Source: UBA1306 sp964396415 (GTDB lineage: Bacteria; Spirochaetota; Spirochaetia; Treponematales; Rectinemataceae). Taken from it: 64,000 nucleotides of DNA. The translations under genes and the position numbers were made by a program. The stretch covers positions 32,225-96,224 of the forward strand of contig CAYNFM010000003.1 in NCBI GenBank assembly GCA_964396415.1, in the 5' to 3' direction. Shown here piece after piece: positions 25,238-34,317 of the stretch. Positions within the stretch are counted from its first letter, which is position 1; every line of letters starts with the position of its first letter. The notes beneath the pieces were generated by a model that saw only the letters and a program-made list of their open reading frames with translations, did no database searches and had not been told where the DNA came from.

Positions 25238-27919
25238 ATGCGGCTCGGTCTTCCCATGCATCTCTACGCGGCGGCCATGATCGTCTGCGCCTTCGTCTCG
25301 CTATTGCTGGGCGCGCGGGCCTGGTTCGGAACGAGGAAAGCCCTTGCCCGCAGCTACGCCTTCTTCCAGACATCCCTGTTCGTCTGGAGCGTCTTCAGGC
25401 TCGTCCAATGGGAGATAATCTCGCCCGCGGGCCAGCTCGAGGCGCTCAAGCTGCAATACCTGGGCATCGTGTACGTCCCGGCCTCCTTTTACCTGATGGC
25501 GCGGGCCTTGACCAAGAAGCCCGCCGGGATGATCGAGCTGTCCTGCATACTGCTTTCCCCCGTCGCCTTCCTTCTCGCCGTCGCCTCCGACGGCGCTTGC
25601 CACTATTTCTGGATCGGAGACGCGCTTTCCTCCCTCCCCGTCAATCCCAAGGGAGCCTGGGGCTTTTGGCTCTTCATCGCGTATGCGTATTCCATGGCCG
25701 CCCTTTCCCTCATGATCCTGTCGAGGACGGCGAAACGATCCCGAGGCTTGTTCTCGCGCTGGGTGCGGCTGCTCGCCGTCCTCTCCTCCCTGCCCTTCGC
25801 GACGAACGCCGTCTTCGTTTCTTTCTTCTCCGCTCGAACCGGCTACGACCCCACTCCCATCGCGTTCGCGATCGTCGGCATCCTCGTCGCGATTTCCCTG
25901 CGCGATTTCTATATCCTCGACACGGTGCCCTACGCGAAGAATGTCCTACTTGAGTCGATCGATTCGCCTTTCATCGCGATCGACTCGGAGGGTCTCGTCG
26001 TAGGCGCCAACGAGGAGGCCAGGAGAATCTCGCCCTCGATCGACTTGCTCGACGGGAGGAGCATCGGGGAGATCGTTCCCGCCCTCGCGGGAGCCCTAAG
26101 CGAAGGGGATACGAGGGAATGGTCCTTCGAAGGAGTCGATTACGATATAAGCTGCCATTCCGTAAGGCGTGGGCGGGGGAGGCGGGACGGGAAGTTCTTC
26201 ATCTTCCGCGACGTGAGCGCCCTGGCGAAGGCGAGGCGCGAGCTCGAGGAAGCCCGCGCCAAGGCCGACGCCGCCAACGCGGCCAAGAGCTCCTTCGTCG
26301 CGACCGTCAGCCACGAGCTCCGCAATCCCCTGAACGCGATCATCGGCCTCGCCGACCTGGACCTGCTGGCCTCGCCGCCGGCCGGCCTCAAGGACGACCT
26401 CGAAGTGATCCTCTCCTCGGGCAAGATAATCCTCGGCCTCGTCAACGACCTCCTGGACCTTTCAAAAATAGAGGCTGGCAAGATGGAGCTCGAGCGCGTC
26501 GACTTCGATCTCCACGAGAAGGCCTCGTCGATGCTCAAGTCCTTCAGGCCTGTCATGGAGAAGAAAGGCATATTCCTCGATATCTCCATCGAGGACGGCA
26601 CGCCGCGCCTCGTCAAAGGCGATCCCCTTCGCTATGGCCAGGTCCTCATGAACCTCGTCAGCAACGCGATCAAGTTCACGGAGCGCGGCGCCGTCGCGGT
26701 GAGCCTTTCGCCGCTCGAGCCCTTGGCGGGCGACGCCCTCGTCGCCGACCCGCGCAGCGTTCGCGTGCTGACCTCGGTCCGCGACACGGGAATAGGCATC
26801 GCGCCCGAGCAGATGCCGAGGCTCTTCCATGAGTTCTCGCAAGCGGATCCGAGCGTCGGACGCCGATTCGGCGGTACGGGCCTCGGCCTCTCGATCAGCA
26901 AGAGGATAGTGGGACTCTTCGGCGGCGAGATAGAGGTGCAGTCGGTCGAAGGCCGCGGCAGCGTCTTCTCCTTCTCGGCGCGCTTCGAGCCGGGCGAGGA
27001 ATCGAAGATCGGGGCCGCGCCCCGGTCCGAGCTCGCGGGCTCGCGGGCTCGGGCGATGCGCGTGCTCGTCGTCGACGACGATCCGGTCAACGGCGCCGTC
27101 GCCAGGCGCTATCTCGAGAGCGCGGGTCACGTCGCCATCGCCGCGGCTCGCGGCACCGAGGCTCTCGACATGCTCGCGCAACAGGAGTTCGACCTAGTCC
27201 TCCTCGATCTCGGCCTGCCCGACATGAGCGGCTTCGAAGCCTGCAGGCTCATCCGCTCGCTGACCGCGAGCGGGCCGGCCGGCGAGCCTCGCGTGGTCGC
27301 GATGACGGCCCGCCTAGAGCCGGGCATCCGCTCCGCCTGCGCCTCCGAGGGAATGGCCGACTGCCTCGCCAAGCCCCTCGATCCCGCCCTCCTGTACAGG
27401 GTCCTCGAGCGCGTCGCCGAGAGCCCGCGCGAGCTCGGGCCGAGGGCCGCCGCTACGGTGCGGGCCTCTCGTCCCGAGGCCGAGGAGCGCGCGCCTCCGC
27501 CCTCCGCGCCCGGGACTCCGCTGATCGACGAGGACGCCCTCCTTGCGCGCCTGGACGGAGACGCCGCCTTCATGAGCGAGCTCCTGGGCTACTTCGTCGA
27601 AGAAGCCGGGGGGAGGGCAGAGGCTCTACGGAAGGCCGCGGAGGCGCGCGATTTCGACGCGCTGCGGCGGCTCGGCCACGCGCTCAAGGGGAGCTCGCTC
27701 TCGCTCTGCGCGGGACCGATCGCGGTGGCGGCCGAGGCCCTCGAGCTCGCCTGCGTGAAGGCCTCGCGGAGCGGCGCGGCCCCGGAAGGAGAAGCCGCCT
27801 CAATCGACGAGTCCGCGGAAGGACTCGTCGGCCTTCTGTCGGAGACCGTCGCGGCGGCGCGCTCGGTCCTGGGGAGGGAGGCGGACGATCGATCGCCGGC
27901 GGCGAATCGACCGCCGTGA
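25238..27919 (+). CDS. 7TM hybrid sensor kinase with PAS, REC and Hpt domains
   Basis: An 893-residue membrane phosphorelay protein. Residues about 5-225 contain seven hydrophobic helices of the 7TM histidine-kinase N-terminal type. A PAS-like segment follows (LLESIDSPFIAIDSEGLVV). The HisKA domain has the phospho-acceptor His in ATVSHELRNPLNAI. The HATPase_c domain has MNLVSNAIKF, DTGIGIAP and FGGTGLGLSI. The receiver domain keeps VVDDDPVN, the Asp in LLDLGLPDMSG and the Lys in LAKPLD. A C-terminal Hpt domain has the active His in LGHALKGSS. All relay residues are present, so it can pass phosphate internally to an Hpt His and on to an unlinked regulator, none of which is encoded next to it. 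Confidence 0.92.
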   Translation: MRLGLPMHLYAAAMIVCAFVSLLLGARAWFGTRKALARSYAFFQTSLFVWSVFRLVQWEIISPAGQLEALKLQYLGIVYVPASFYLMARALTKKPAGMIELSCILLSPVAFLLAVASDGACHYFWIGDALSSLPVNPKGAWGFWLFIAYAYSMAALSLMILSRTAKRSRGLFSRWVRLLAVLSSLPFATNAVFVSFFSARTGYDPTPIAFAIVGILVAISLRDFYILDTVPYAKNVLLESIDSPFIAIDSEGLVVGANEEARRISPSIDLLDGRSIGEIVPALAGALSEGDTREWSFEGVDYDISCHSVRRGRGRRDGKFFIFRDVSALAKARRELEEARAKADAANAAKSSFVATVSHELRNPLNAIIGLADLDLLASPPAGLKDDLEVILSSGKIILGLVNDLLDLSKIEAGKMELERVDFDLHEKASSMLKSFRPVMEKKGIFLDISIEDGTPRLVKGDPLRYGQVLMNLVSNAIKFTERGAVAVSLSPLEPLAGDALVADPRSVRVLTSVRDTGIGIAPEQMPRLFHEFSQADPSVGRRFGGTGLGLSISKRIVGLFGGEIEVQSVEGRGSVFSFSARFEPGEESKIGAAPRSELAGSRARAMRVLVVDDDPVNGAVARRYLESAGHVAIAAARGTEALDMLAQQEFDLVLLDLGLPDMSGFEACRLIRSLTASGPAGEPRVVAMTARLEPGIRSACASEGMADCLAKPLDPALLYRVLERVAESPRELGPRAAATVRASRPEAEERAPPPSAPGTPLIDEDALLARLDGDAAFMSELLGYFVEEAGGRAEALRKAAEARDFDALRRLGHALKGSSLSLCAGPIAVAAEALELACVKASRSGAAPEGEAASIDESAEGLVGLLSETVAAARSVLGREADDRSPAANRPP

Positions 27920-27955
27920 TCGTGCGGTACCTACGGAACGAGCCGAGGCCCCTTC

Positions 27956-28228
27956 CTATATCGCCGTCTTTACGTAGCGGAGCTTCCCGATGTCCTCGTA
28001 GGTCCCGTACATCTGCTCGCGGCTCGTCATCATGAGCCTCACCCCGAAGCGGCCGTACTTGGCGCCCGGCTTCGCGTCTCCCTGCATCAGCGTCCAGCCG
28101 ACGCCGCGCGCCGCGAGGATTCGCTCGAGGTCCTCCCGAATCGACGCGCCCTCGGCCAGGACGTAGATCAGCCTGAGGTCGTAGTCGACGGGGAAGGCAA
28201 GCTCCTTGCCGTTGATGGAATCGGCCAT
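27956..28228 (-). CDS. DUF493 (YbeD-like) protein
   Basis: A 90-residue protein that fits the DUF493/YbeD family of small ACT-like proteins. The core FPVDYDLRLIYVL opens the fold, and GRFGVRLMMTSREQMYGTYEDIGKL matches the family's second half, where SREQ is characteristic. YbeD itself has no proven biochemical role. ATG 28228 was chosen since homology starts within ten residues; a CATCTT box lies six bases upstream. The long upstream open frame is antisense to noncoding and coding DNA and is rejected. Confidence 0.75.
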   Translation of the reverse strand: MADSINGKELAFPVDYDLRLIYVLAEGASIREDLERILAARGVGWTLMQGDAKPGAKYGRFGVRLMMTSREQMYGTYEDIGKLRYVKTAI

Positions 28229-28302
28229 GATGCGAAGATGCCATGGGCGATCCGACCTTGTCGATCGGAGGGCGGAGGGGGGTGAAAGCGGAATGGGACG
28301 CC

Positions 28303-28337
28303 GGGGACATTCGCCGCGGCCTCCGCGGCGAATCCCC
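28303..28337 (-). terminator. Strong hairpin after the GH94 operon
   Basis: ATTCGCCGCGG (28309-28319), loop CCT and CCGCGGCGAAT (28323-28333) form a perfect 11-bp stem, extended by GGGG/CCCC across a two-base bulge. It follows the GH94 stop (28348, minus strand). There is no T-tract, so it may stabilise 3' ends rather than terminate by itself. Confidence 0.5.
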
Positions 28338-28347
28338 TTCATGCGCT

Positions 28348-30855
28348 TTATCCCAACTCTACCTCTACGCGATGAATCGTGCCCGCGGGGAAGATCGGAA
28401 GGAGGGCCGTCTTGGCTACGGGGTCGAGGGCCTTGCCGTCCACCTTGACGGAAGCGACACCCTTGCAGATCCCCTTGGGATTCTTCACGTCGATGCGGTA
28501 CTCGGCTCCCCTGAATTTGCGCGTCGCGGAAAAGCCCTTCCACGCTCGGGCGATGCAGGGATCGACGATGAGGCCCTCGTAGGCGGGCTTTATGCCGAGT
28601 ATGCCCTGGGTGAGGGCGACGAGGGTCCAGGCGGCCGTGCCCGTGAGCCAGGAGTTCTTGGCCTCGCCGAAGCAAGGCGCGTCCCTGCCCGCGATCATCT
28701 GCGCGTAGACGTAGGGCTCCGAGCGGTAGAGGTCTATCTCGCCCTGCTTGGCGCTCGGGCAGATGGAGAGATAGTACTCGAGGGCCCGGTCGCCCTCGCC
28801 GAGAAGGCACCAGGCCAGGTGTATCCAGGTGTTGTTGTGGCTGAAGATGCCGGCGTTCTCCTTGACTCCCGGCGGGTAGCTCGAGACTTCGCCGAGCTCC
28901 ACGTGGTAGGTCGAATAGGCGGGCTGCTGGATGAGGACGCCCTTGGGCGTATAGAGGAGCCTGTGCACGCTCTCCATCGCCTTGCGCGCGCGGCCCCTGG
29001 AAGGCCCGGGCGCGTCGTCGGCGCCCGCGCCCCCGAGGACGCACCAGCCCTGGCTCTCGATGTATATCTTGCCCTCGTCGCATTCCTCGGATCCGACGCT
29101 CCTGCCCGAGGCGTCGTAGGCGCGGCGATACCACTCGCCGTCCCAACCCGCCTCCTCGACGGCCTCGAGCATCTCCGCGCGCTGGCCGAGCATCCGCTCG
29201 GCGTCTTGCGGGCGCTTCATGAAGTCGTAGAGGGCGGCCATCTCGCGCGAGGCGTGGAGGAAGAGGCCGGCTATCATCACGGACTCGGCCTGGGAGTCGC
29301 CGACGAATCCCGCGGTCTGGAAGCTCTCGTTGGGCTCGGTCGAGAAGCAGTTGAGGTTGAGGCAGTCGTTCCAGTCGGCGTGGCCGATGAGGGGCAGCCG
29401 GCGCGGCCCGCGCTTGCGCATCGTATAGCCGATCGAGAGCTCGAGGTGATGGAGGAGGGTCTCGGCCTTTTCCCCGTCCATGCCGACGCGCTTGCCCGCG
29501 GCGTCGAGCCTGTATTCCTTGTCCGCGTAGCCGCAGGGCTCCTCCAGTATGCCGAGGTCCCCCGTCTCCTTGACGTAGGCGCAGGTCGATAGCACCAGCC
29601 AGAGGTGGTCGTCGTAGAAATCGCCGCCCACCTCGGCGTTGCCCTTCTTAGTGAGCGGCTGATACTGGTGATAGCAGGTCCCGTCGGATAGCTGGGTAGC
29701 GGCTATGTCGAGGATGCGCTCGCGGGCCCGCGCGGGGATCATGTGCACGAAGCCCAGGATGTCCTGGTTGGAGTCGCGGAAGCCCATGCCGCGGCCTATT
29801 CCCGTCTCGTACATCGAGGTCGAGCGCGAGAGGTTGAAAGTCGCCATGCACTGGTATTGGTTCCACGCGTTGAGCATGCGGGCGGCGTGCTCGTCGGGGA
29901 GCTCGGCCTGGAAGTTGGACAGGAGACCTTCCCAGAATCGGCCGAGCCCGGCGAAGGCTTCGTCTACAGCGCCCGGCTTCGAGTACGCGGCCACGATCGC
30001 CCGGCCGAGCTCCTTGTTGATCACGGAGGGCCCGTCGAACTTGGGTCTTCCTCCCTGCTCGACGTAGGCGAGCACGAAGGCGAAGCTCTCCTCGGCCCCG
30101 GGCGGGAGCTCGAGGTCGACCTCGTGGGCGCCTATCGGATTCCAGCCGAAGGCCTTCGAGAGCGAGCACTTCCCCGCGAAGGGGACGAGCGCCTCGTGGA
30201 GGCCCTCGTGGACGCCGACGAAGCTGTCCCTGTCGGTGTCGAAGCCGGCGACGGGGCGCGTGCAGGCGAAGAGGGCGTAATGGTCGCGCCTCTCGCGGTA
30301 CTCGGTCTTGTGGTAGATCGCCGCCCCCTCGACCTCGACCTCGCCGATCGAGTAGGTGCGCTGGTAATTGGTCATGTCGTTGAGCGCCTCGTAGAAGCAG
30401 AACTCCTGGAAGGAGAAGAGCCGGGGCGATTTGCGCGCTTTGGATTTATTGCGCACCGTGACCTTCCAGACCTCCTCGTTCCGGCCTATCGGCACGAAGA
30501 AGAGGAGCTCGACCTCGAGTCCGTCCTTCGCTCCGGTGATCCTCGTATAGCCCAGGCCATGGCGACATTCGTAGGAATCGAGCTTCGCCTTGACCGGCTT
30601 CCATCCGGGGTTCCATACCGATCCGGCGTCGTTGACGTAGATATAGCGGCCTCCCAGGTCGTAGGGGATGTTGTTGTAGCGGTAGCGGGTCAGTCGGCGC
30701 AGCCGCGAGTCCTTCCAGAAGCTGTAGCCGCCGGCGGTGTTGGTACAAAGGCCGAAGTAGTCGTCCTGGCCGATGTAGTTGAGCCATGGCAGGGGGGTAT
30801 CGGGCCTCGTAACCACATACTCCCGATGCGAATCGTCGAAATGGCCGTATTTCAT
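28348..30855 (-). CDS. GH94 cellobiose phosphorylase
   Basis: An 835-residue cytoplasmic enzyme expected to split cellobiose with phosphate into glucose 1-phosphate and glucose, which saves ATP. The N-terminal segment MKYGHFDDSHREYVVTRPD and the segment GQDDYFGLCTNTAGGYSF are typical of the family. The catalytic Asp is in GHADWNDCLNLNCFS, a sequence characteristic of cellobiose phosphorylases rather than chitobiose phosphorylases. Length is normal. ATG 30855 is chosen over an upstream ATG (30870) because GGAGG lies eight bases before it. It follows the second GH94 gene by 24 bases and is transcribed with it. A strong hairpin follows the stop. Confidence 0.88.
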   Translation of the reverse strand: MKYGHFDDSHREYVVTRPDTPLPWLNYIGQDDYFGLCTNTAGGYSFWKDSRLRRLTRYRYNNIPYDLGGRYIYVNDAGSVWNPGWKPVKAKLDSYECRHGLGYTRITGAKDGLEVELLFFVPIGRNEEVWKVTVRNKSKARKSPRLFSFQEFCFYEALNDMTNYQRTYSIGEVEVEGAAIYHKTEYRERRDHYALFACTRPVAGFDTDRDSFVGVHEGLHEALVPFAGKCSLSKAFGWNPIGAHEVDLELPPGAEESFAFVLAYVEQGGRPKFDGPSVINKELGRAIVAAYSKPGAVDEAFAGLGRFWEGLLSNFQAELPDEHAARMLNAWNQYQCMATFNLSRSTSMYETGIGRGMGFRDSNQDILGFVHMIPARARERILDIAATQLSDGTCYHQYQPLTKKGNAEVGGDFYDDHLWLVLSTCAYVKETGDLGILEEPCGYADKEYRLDAAGKRVGMDGEKAETLLHHLELSIGYTMRKRGPRRLPLIGHADWNDCLNLNCFSTEPNESFQTAGFVGDSQAESVMIAGLFLHASREMAALYDFMKRPQDAERMLGQRAEMLEAVEEAGWDGEWYRRAYDASGRSVGSEECDEGKIYIESQGWCVLGGAGADDAPGPSRGRARKAMESVHRLLYTPKGVLIQQPAYSTYHVELGEVSSYPPGVKENAGIFSHNNTWIHLAWCLLGEGDRALEYYLSICPSAKQGEIDLYRSEPYVYAQMIAGRDAPCFGEAKNSWLTGTAAWTLVALTQGILGIKPAYEGLIVDPCIARAWKGFSATRKFRGAEYRIDVKNPKGICKGVASVKVDGKALDPVAKTALLPIFPAGTIHRVEVELG

Positions 30856-30879
30856 GCTTGGATCCTCCATATCTGCCGT

Positions 30880-33366
30880 TCAGCCGATATCTATTTCCAC
30901 GTCGTGGACGGTGCCCGCCGGCATCAGGGGCAGCGCGGCATAGCCGTCGCCGAGGCTTCCGGCTATCTCGAGCCGCCTGCCGTCCAAGGTCGCCGCGGTC
31001 GCGCCTTTGCCGGCGCCCCCGGAATTGCGGACCCGGATGCGGTAGGTCGCGCCTCGGAAGACTCGCGTCGCGGCGAAGCCCTTCCAGGTCCCGGGGATTC
31101 GAGGGTCGACGAGGAGGGCGTCGTAATCGGGCCTGATGCCGAGTATTCGCTGAGTCGCCGCCTGATAGGCCCAGCTCGAGGTGCCCGAGAGCCAGGAATT
31201 CCTGCCGAGCCCGAATTGAGGATGGTCGTCGCCGAGCATGTTCTGCGGGTAGACATAGGGCTCGACCTCGAAGGCGTCGAGATCGTCGTTACGGGCCGCG
31301 GGATTGATCTGCTGATAATAGCGCCAGGCCCGGTCGCAATCGCCTCGCATGCATTCCGCGATGATAGCCCAGGGATTGGCGTGGAGGAATATCCCCCCGT
31401 TCTCCTTCGCTCCGGGCGGATAGGTAGTCACCCCGCCGATGGCGGGATCGTAGCTTTCGTAGCAGGGCCAGAAGAGCTTGAGGCCATGGTCGGTATTGAG
31501 GAGCCGGAAGACCGAGTCCATGCATTCGCGGGCGCGCTCGCCTTCGGCGAAGCCGGCGATGACGGCCCAGGTCTGCGAATTGATCCAGATGCGGGCGCGC
31601 CTGCTGGAACTCGCGCCGATCGGCGAGCCGTCGGCGTCGAAGAAGCGCAGCCACCACTCGCCGTCCCAGGCGACCGCGTTTACGCTGTCCTTCATCTCGC
31701 CGTGCCACGAGCGCCAACGGGCGGCCGAGTCGGTGTCGCCCAGCCTTTCGGCGAGGGCGGCCAGCTCGAGGAGGGCCGCTCCGTAGAGACAGGCCGTGAA
31801 GACGCTCTCCGCCCCCGCGGGGAGGTTGACCGTATCGTTCCAGTCCGCGTAGCCGAGGCGGGGGAGGCCGTGCCGCCCGAGATCGCCGCGGGTGAAGGAT
31901 GCCGCGCGGGCGACGTGCTCCAGCACCGGGACGAACAAGGGAGCGGAGGCGCGGCCGCCCTCCTCCTTGTCGTAGAAGGGGATTTCTTTTCCGAGGAAGC
32001 CCAGGTCGCCCGTTTCCTTGAGATAGGAGCAGACCGCGAGGACGATCCACAAGTGATCGTCCGAGTAGTAGTGCGGCCTATCCTCCCGCTCGCGGCTGTC
32101 GCCCGCGCTCGCCTCCATGGAGAGGGGATTGAACTGGTGCATGGCCGAGCCGTCGCGGCGCTGGACGGAGAGGAGCTTCTCGATGAGCTCGCGGGCCTCG
32201 ACCGGCATCTGGGCCATGACCCCCATGACGTCCTGCGACGAGTCGCGAAAGCCGATTCCGCGATCCGAGCCGAAGCCGAGCTGGTAGAGCGAGAGGTAGC
32301 GAGACCAATTCTTCGTGATGAAGCACTGTCGCGGATTATGCACGTTGACCATCGAATCGAAGGAGGGGACGGGGCTCTTCGCCTGGAAGGCGGAGAGGTA
32401 CTCCGCCCAGAAAGAGGCGAGATCCGAATAGGCGCGATCGACCTCGGCGAAGTCCCGCCATCGGTCCATGCCGGCCAAGGCCTCGTCGACCGACTCGGCC
32501 TGCCCGAGCTGGGTGACGAGTCGGACCGACGCTCCGCTCTCGAGTCCTCCCATCCTGTGCATGAGCGCGGCTATGTTGTCGCCTCTTCCGGCCTCGTAAT
32601 CGCCGAGCTCATCCGCGTCCAGCGCGAGCGGGTGAGCCCAGGTCCCGTATTCGTTGGCGCCCAGGAAACGCTTGCGATCGGTCTCGAAGCTCGTGGCCGG
32701 AGAGCTGGACGCGAAGAAGTTCTCGGCTCGGCCGCGCTTCATGTACGCGCATTGAGCCAGGACGATGCGGCCTCCGCTTTCCCTGATGGCGCGGCTCTGC
32801 ATCGTTTGAGGAACCCAGTCGGCGTTGGTCAGCTGCTTGAGGGCATCGAAATGCGTATATTCCACCACCGGGACGAGGTCGAGCTCGATCTTGCGGTCGG
32901 TCGAATTGCGGACCCTGATATCGCGGATCTCTCGATCTCCGGGCTTCGAGAGGCCATCGCCCCTCGGGATGAATATCCTGATATCGAAGTCAATGCCATA
33001 GAAGCGCGTGACGAAACGGCTGTAGCCGAGGCCGACGTGGCACTCCCAAGCCTCCCATGGATCGAGACTCGGGACGTAGAAAGGGGAAAAGACGCGCCAC
33101 GCCTCGCGCTCGCCGGCGCGAGGCTCCTGGGCGGGCCGGAATCGAGCGTAGAGAGTCTGCCCCTTGAAATCGCTCGCCGGCATTTGCGAGATGTATTTGA
33201 CGATGCGGTTGAGGGAAGGATCGCCCTTGCAGAGCAGGCTTCCGCCGGTCGAATCCACGAAGCCGCCGAAATCCAGGGTCCCGACGTAGTTGATCCATTT
33301 CACCGGAGTTCGCGGCGTAGTAATTATATATTCTTTCTCGCCGTCGTCGAAATATCCGTAATTCAT
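30880..33366 (-). CDS. GH94 glycoside phosphorylase of a second subgroup
   Basis: An 828-residue GH94 enzyme, clearly a different subgroup from its neighbour. The N-terminus (MNYGYFDDGEKEYIITTPRT) is shared. The loop DFGGFVDSTGGSLLCKGDPS and LPASDFKG-like segment (MPASDFKGQTLYARFR) replace the cellobiose-type loops. The catalytic Asp is in GYADWNDTVNLPAGAES. Candidates are cellobionic acid phosphorylase or another beta-glucan oligosaccharide phosphorylase such as the laminaribiose type; I cannot choose from the sequence. It heads the GH94 operon: a good promoter ends six bases before its ATG, and a 21-bp palindrome covers the -35 region. The mRNA should be leaderless. Confidence 0.85.
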   Translation of the reverse strand: MNYGYFDDGEKEYIITTPRTPVKWINYVGTLDFGGFVDSTGGSLLCKGDPSLNRIVKYISQMPASDFKGQTLYARFRPAQEPRAGEREAWRVFSPFYVPSLDPWEAWECHVGLGYSRFVTRFYGIDFDIRIFIPRGDGLSKPGDREIRDIRVRNSTDRKIELDLVPVVEYTHFDALKQLTNADWVPQTMQSRAIRESGGRIVLAQCAYMKRGRAENFFASSSPATSFETDRKRFLGANEYGTWAHPLALDADELGDYEAGRGDNIAALMHRMGGLESGASVRLVTQLGQAESVDEALAGMDRWRDFAEVDRAYSDLASFWAEYLSAFQAKSPVPSFDSMVNVHNPRQCFITKNWSRYLSLYQLGFGSDRGIGFRDSSQDVMGVMAQMPVEARELIEKLLSVQRRDGSAMHQFNPLSMEASAGDSREREDRPHYYSDDHLWIVLAVCSYLKETGDLGFLGKEIPFYDKEEGGRASAPLFVPVLEHVARAASFTRGDLGRHGLPRLGYADWNDTVNLPAGAESVFTACLYGAALLELAALAERLGDTDSAARWRSWHGEMKDSVNAVAWDGEWWLRFFDADGSPIGASSSRRARIWINSQTWAVIAGFAEGERARECMDSVFRLLNTDHGLKLFWPCYESYDPAIGGVTTYPPGAKENGGIFLHANPWAIIAECMRGDCDRAWRYYQQINPAARNDDLDAFEVEPYVYPQNMLGDDHPQFGLGRNSWLSGTSSWAYQAATQRILGIRPDYDALLVDPRIPGTWKGFAATRVFRGATYRIRVRNSGGAGKGATAATLDGRRLEIAGSLGDGYAALPLMPAGTVHDVEIDIG

Positions 33367-33372
33367 TTAGTG

Positions 33373-33401
33373 ACTGTACCCCGGTTGGTTGAATGCGTCA
33401 A
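33373..33401 (-). promoter_or_regulatory. Promoter of the GH94 operon
   Basis: On the minus strand TTGACG (plus 33396-33401), a 17-base spacer and TACAGT (plus 33373-33378) end six bases before ATG 33366. It is one of the best sigma-70-type promoters in the window and is overlapped by a probable operator. Confidence 0.7.
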
Positions 33402-33405
33402 GCAA
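33385..33405. promoter_or_regulatory. Probable ROK operator at the GH94 promoter
   Basis: TTGGTTG (33385-33391), seven bases and CAAGCAA (33399-33405) form a near-palindrome covering the -35 box. It has the same 7-7-7 layout as the perfect copy at 37231-37251 beside the ROK gene, so a repressor bound here would block the promoter. Confidence 0.6.
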
Positions 33406-33424
33406 CTGAATTTAAGAATACCAT

Positions 33425-33676
33425 CTATTGGGGTGGCGTTCGTCCCTCGCCGAAATACTTTTCGCTTCTGTATCGGAGCCATACGCGAAGGACTTGGGGG
33501 ATCTTTCCTTTCTGCTCTTTAGACAGAGTGCCGTAAAGCTCGAGGGCCCGGAGACGCTCCATGCGGCATGCCGCGTTGTTATGCGCGTCCCAATAGCTTC
33601 GGGCAACCCGGATCCTTCGGCATACTTCCTTCACTAGGGCCTCGCCGCTCGGGGACGCTTCGGGTACTCGACTCAT
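33425..33676 (-). CDS. Small conserved-looking protein of unknown function
   Basis: An 83-residue basic, helical protein (VCRRIRVARSYWDAHNNAACRMERLRALELYG in two segments, then LRVWLRYRSEKYF). I do not recognise a family. TATACT (33683-33688) lies six bases before the ATG, and the intervening bases include GGAGG right against the start. The gene has its own promoter-like box and a terminator of the upstream gene behind it, so it is probably a separate unit. Confidence 0.5.
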   Translation of the reverse strand: MSRVPEASPSGEALVKEVCRRIRVARSYWDAHNNAACRMERLRALELYGTLSKEQKGKIPQVLRVWLRYRSEKYFGEGRTPPQ

Positions 33677-33712
33677 CCTCCAAGTATAGCCGAAGAATGA
33701 GCCGAGGACAGG

Positions 33713-33741
33713 AAAAAGGCGGCGGGCCAGGGCCCGCCGCC
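33713..33741 (-). terminator. Rho-independent terminator of hsp20
   Basis: GGCGGCGGGCC (33718-33728), a two-base apex and GGCCCGCCGCC (33731-33741) form an 11-bp GC stem. On the minus strand it is followed by TTTTTCC (plus 33713-33717), a classical terminator for the gene ending at 33768. Confidence 0.85.
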
Positions 33742-33767
33742 GCATTTCCCCGGAAGCTCGTCCGGCC

Positions 33768-34214
33768 TTAGGCCGCCTTGACGGGAACGATTCGGGGGCT
33801 GGCCTCGGGCTTCTTCGGAAGCTCGATAGTGAGGAGTCCGTCCTTGAAGCGCGCCTCGATCTTCTCGCCGTCGGCGTCCTCCGGGAGCTCGAAGCTCCGG
33901 GAGAAGTAGCTTTCGCGCCTCTCGCGGCGAACCCACTTCCCGTCCTCATCCTTCTTCTCTTCCTTCTTCTCGGTGGAAAGGCTGAGGAGCCCGTCCTTCA
34001 ACTCGAGCTTGAGATCCTTCTCCGAGACTCCGGGAAGCTCGGCCTCGATGAGATAGCGGCCGTCCTTCTCGCGGACATCCACGACAGGGACGCGAGCGGC
34101 GAAGGTCGGGAAGTAGTCGTTATCGAAGACCCTGTCGAGGATCTCGAAAGGATCTGCCTTGAAAACGCCGCGGAAAGCCGGGAGCATAGCATCGTAAACG
34201 GTCATGCTCTTCAT
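33768..34214 (-). CDS. Hsp20/alpha-crystallin small heat-shock protein
   Basis: A 148-residue holdase chaperone of the usual length. The alpha-crystallin domain spans residues about 45-140 (VPVVDVREKDGRYLIEAELPGV, then SRSFELPEDADGEKIEARFKDGLLTIELPK), with a C-terminal PRIVPV that is the oligomerisation I-x-I/V type tail. It should form oligomers that hold unfolded proteins under stress. ATG 34214 is preferred to an upstream ATG (34235) because GGAGGG lies seven bases before it. No CIRCE or other heat-shock operator is evident. A strong terminator follows. Confidence 0.95.
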   Translation of the reverse strand: MKSMTVYDAMLPAFRGVFKADPFEILDRVFDNDYFPTFAARVPVVDVREKDGRYLIEAELPGVSEKDLKLELKDGLLSLSTEKKEEKKDEDGKWVRRERRESYFSRSFELPEDADGEKIEARFKDGLLTIELPKKPEASPRIVPVKAA

Positions 34215-34317
34215 ATCGATACCCTCCAAAAACATCTATTCGCCTCATAATGGCGCGCCGCTTGCCGCAACGCGGTCCTGCGACGCCTTGGGCGGAGCCC
34301 GTTCCAGGCGCTCACTT

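Noticed and set aside
29743..33522. A 1,259-codon plus-strand open frame across the GH94 genes
   Set aside because: It is antisense to two clear GH94 enzymes, has no domain, and such long shadow frames are common in high-GC DNA.
33412..33606. A 64-codon minus-strand frame (MPEAIGT...) near the GH94 promoter
   Set aside because: It overlaps the 83-residue gene in another frame, and its 3' end runs almost to the promoter -35 box and into the gene-free region.
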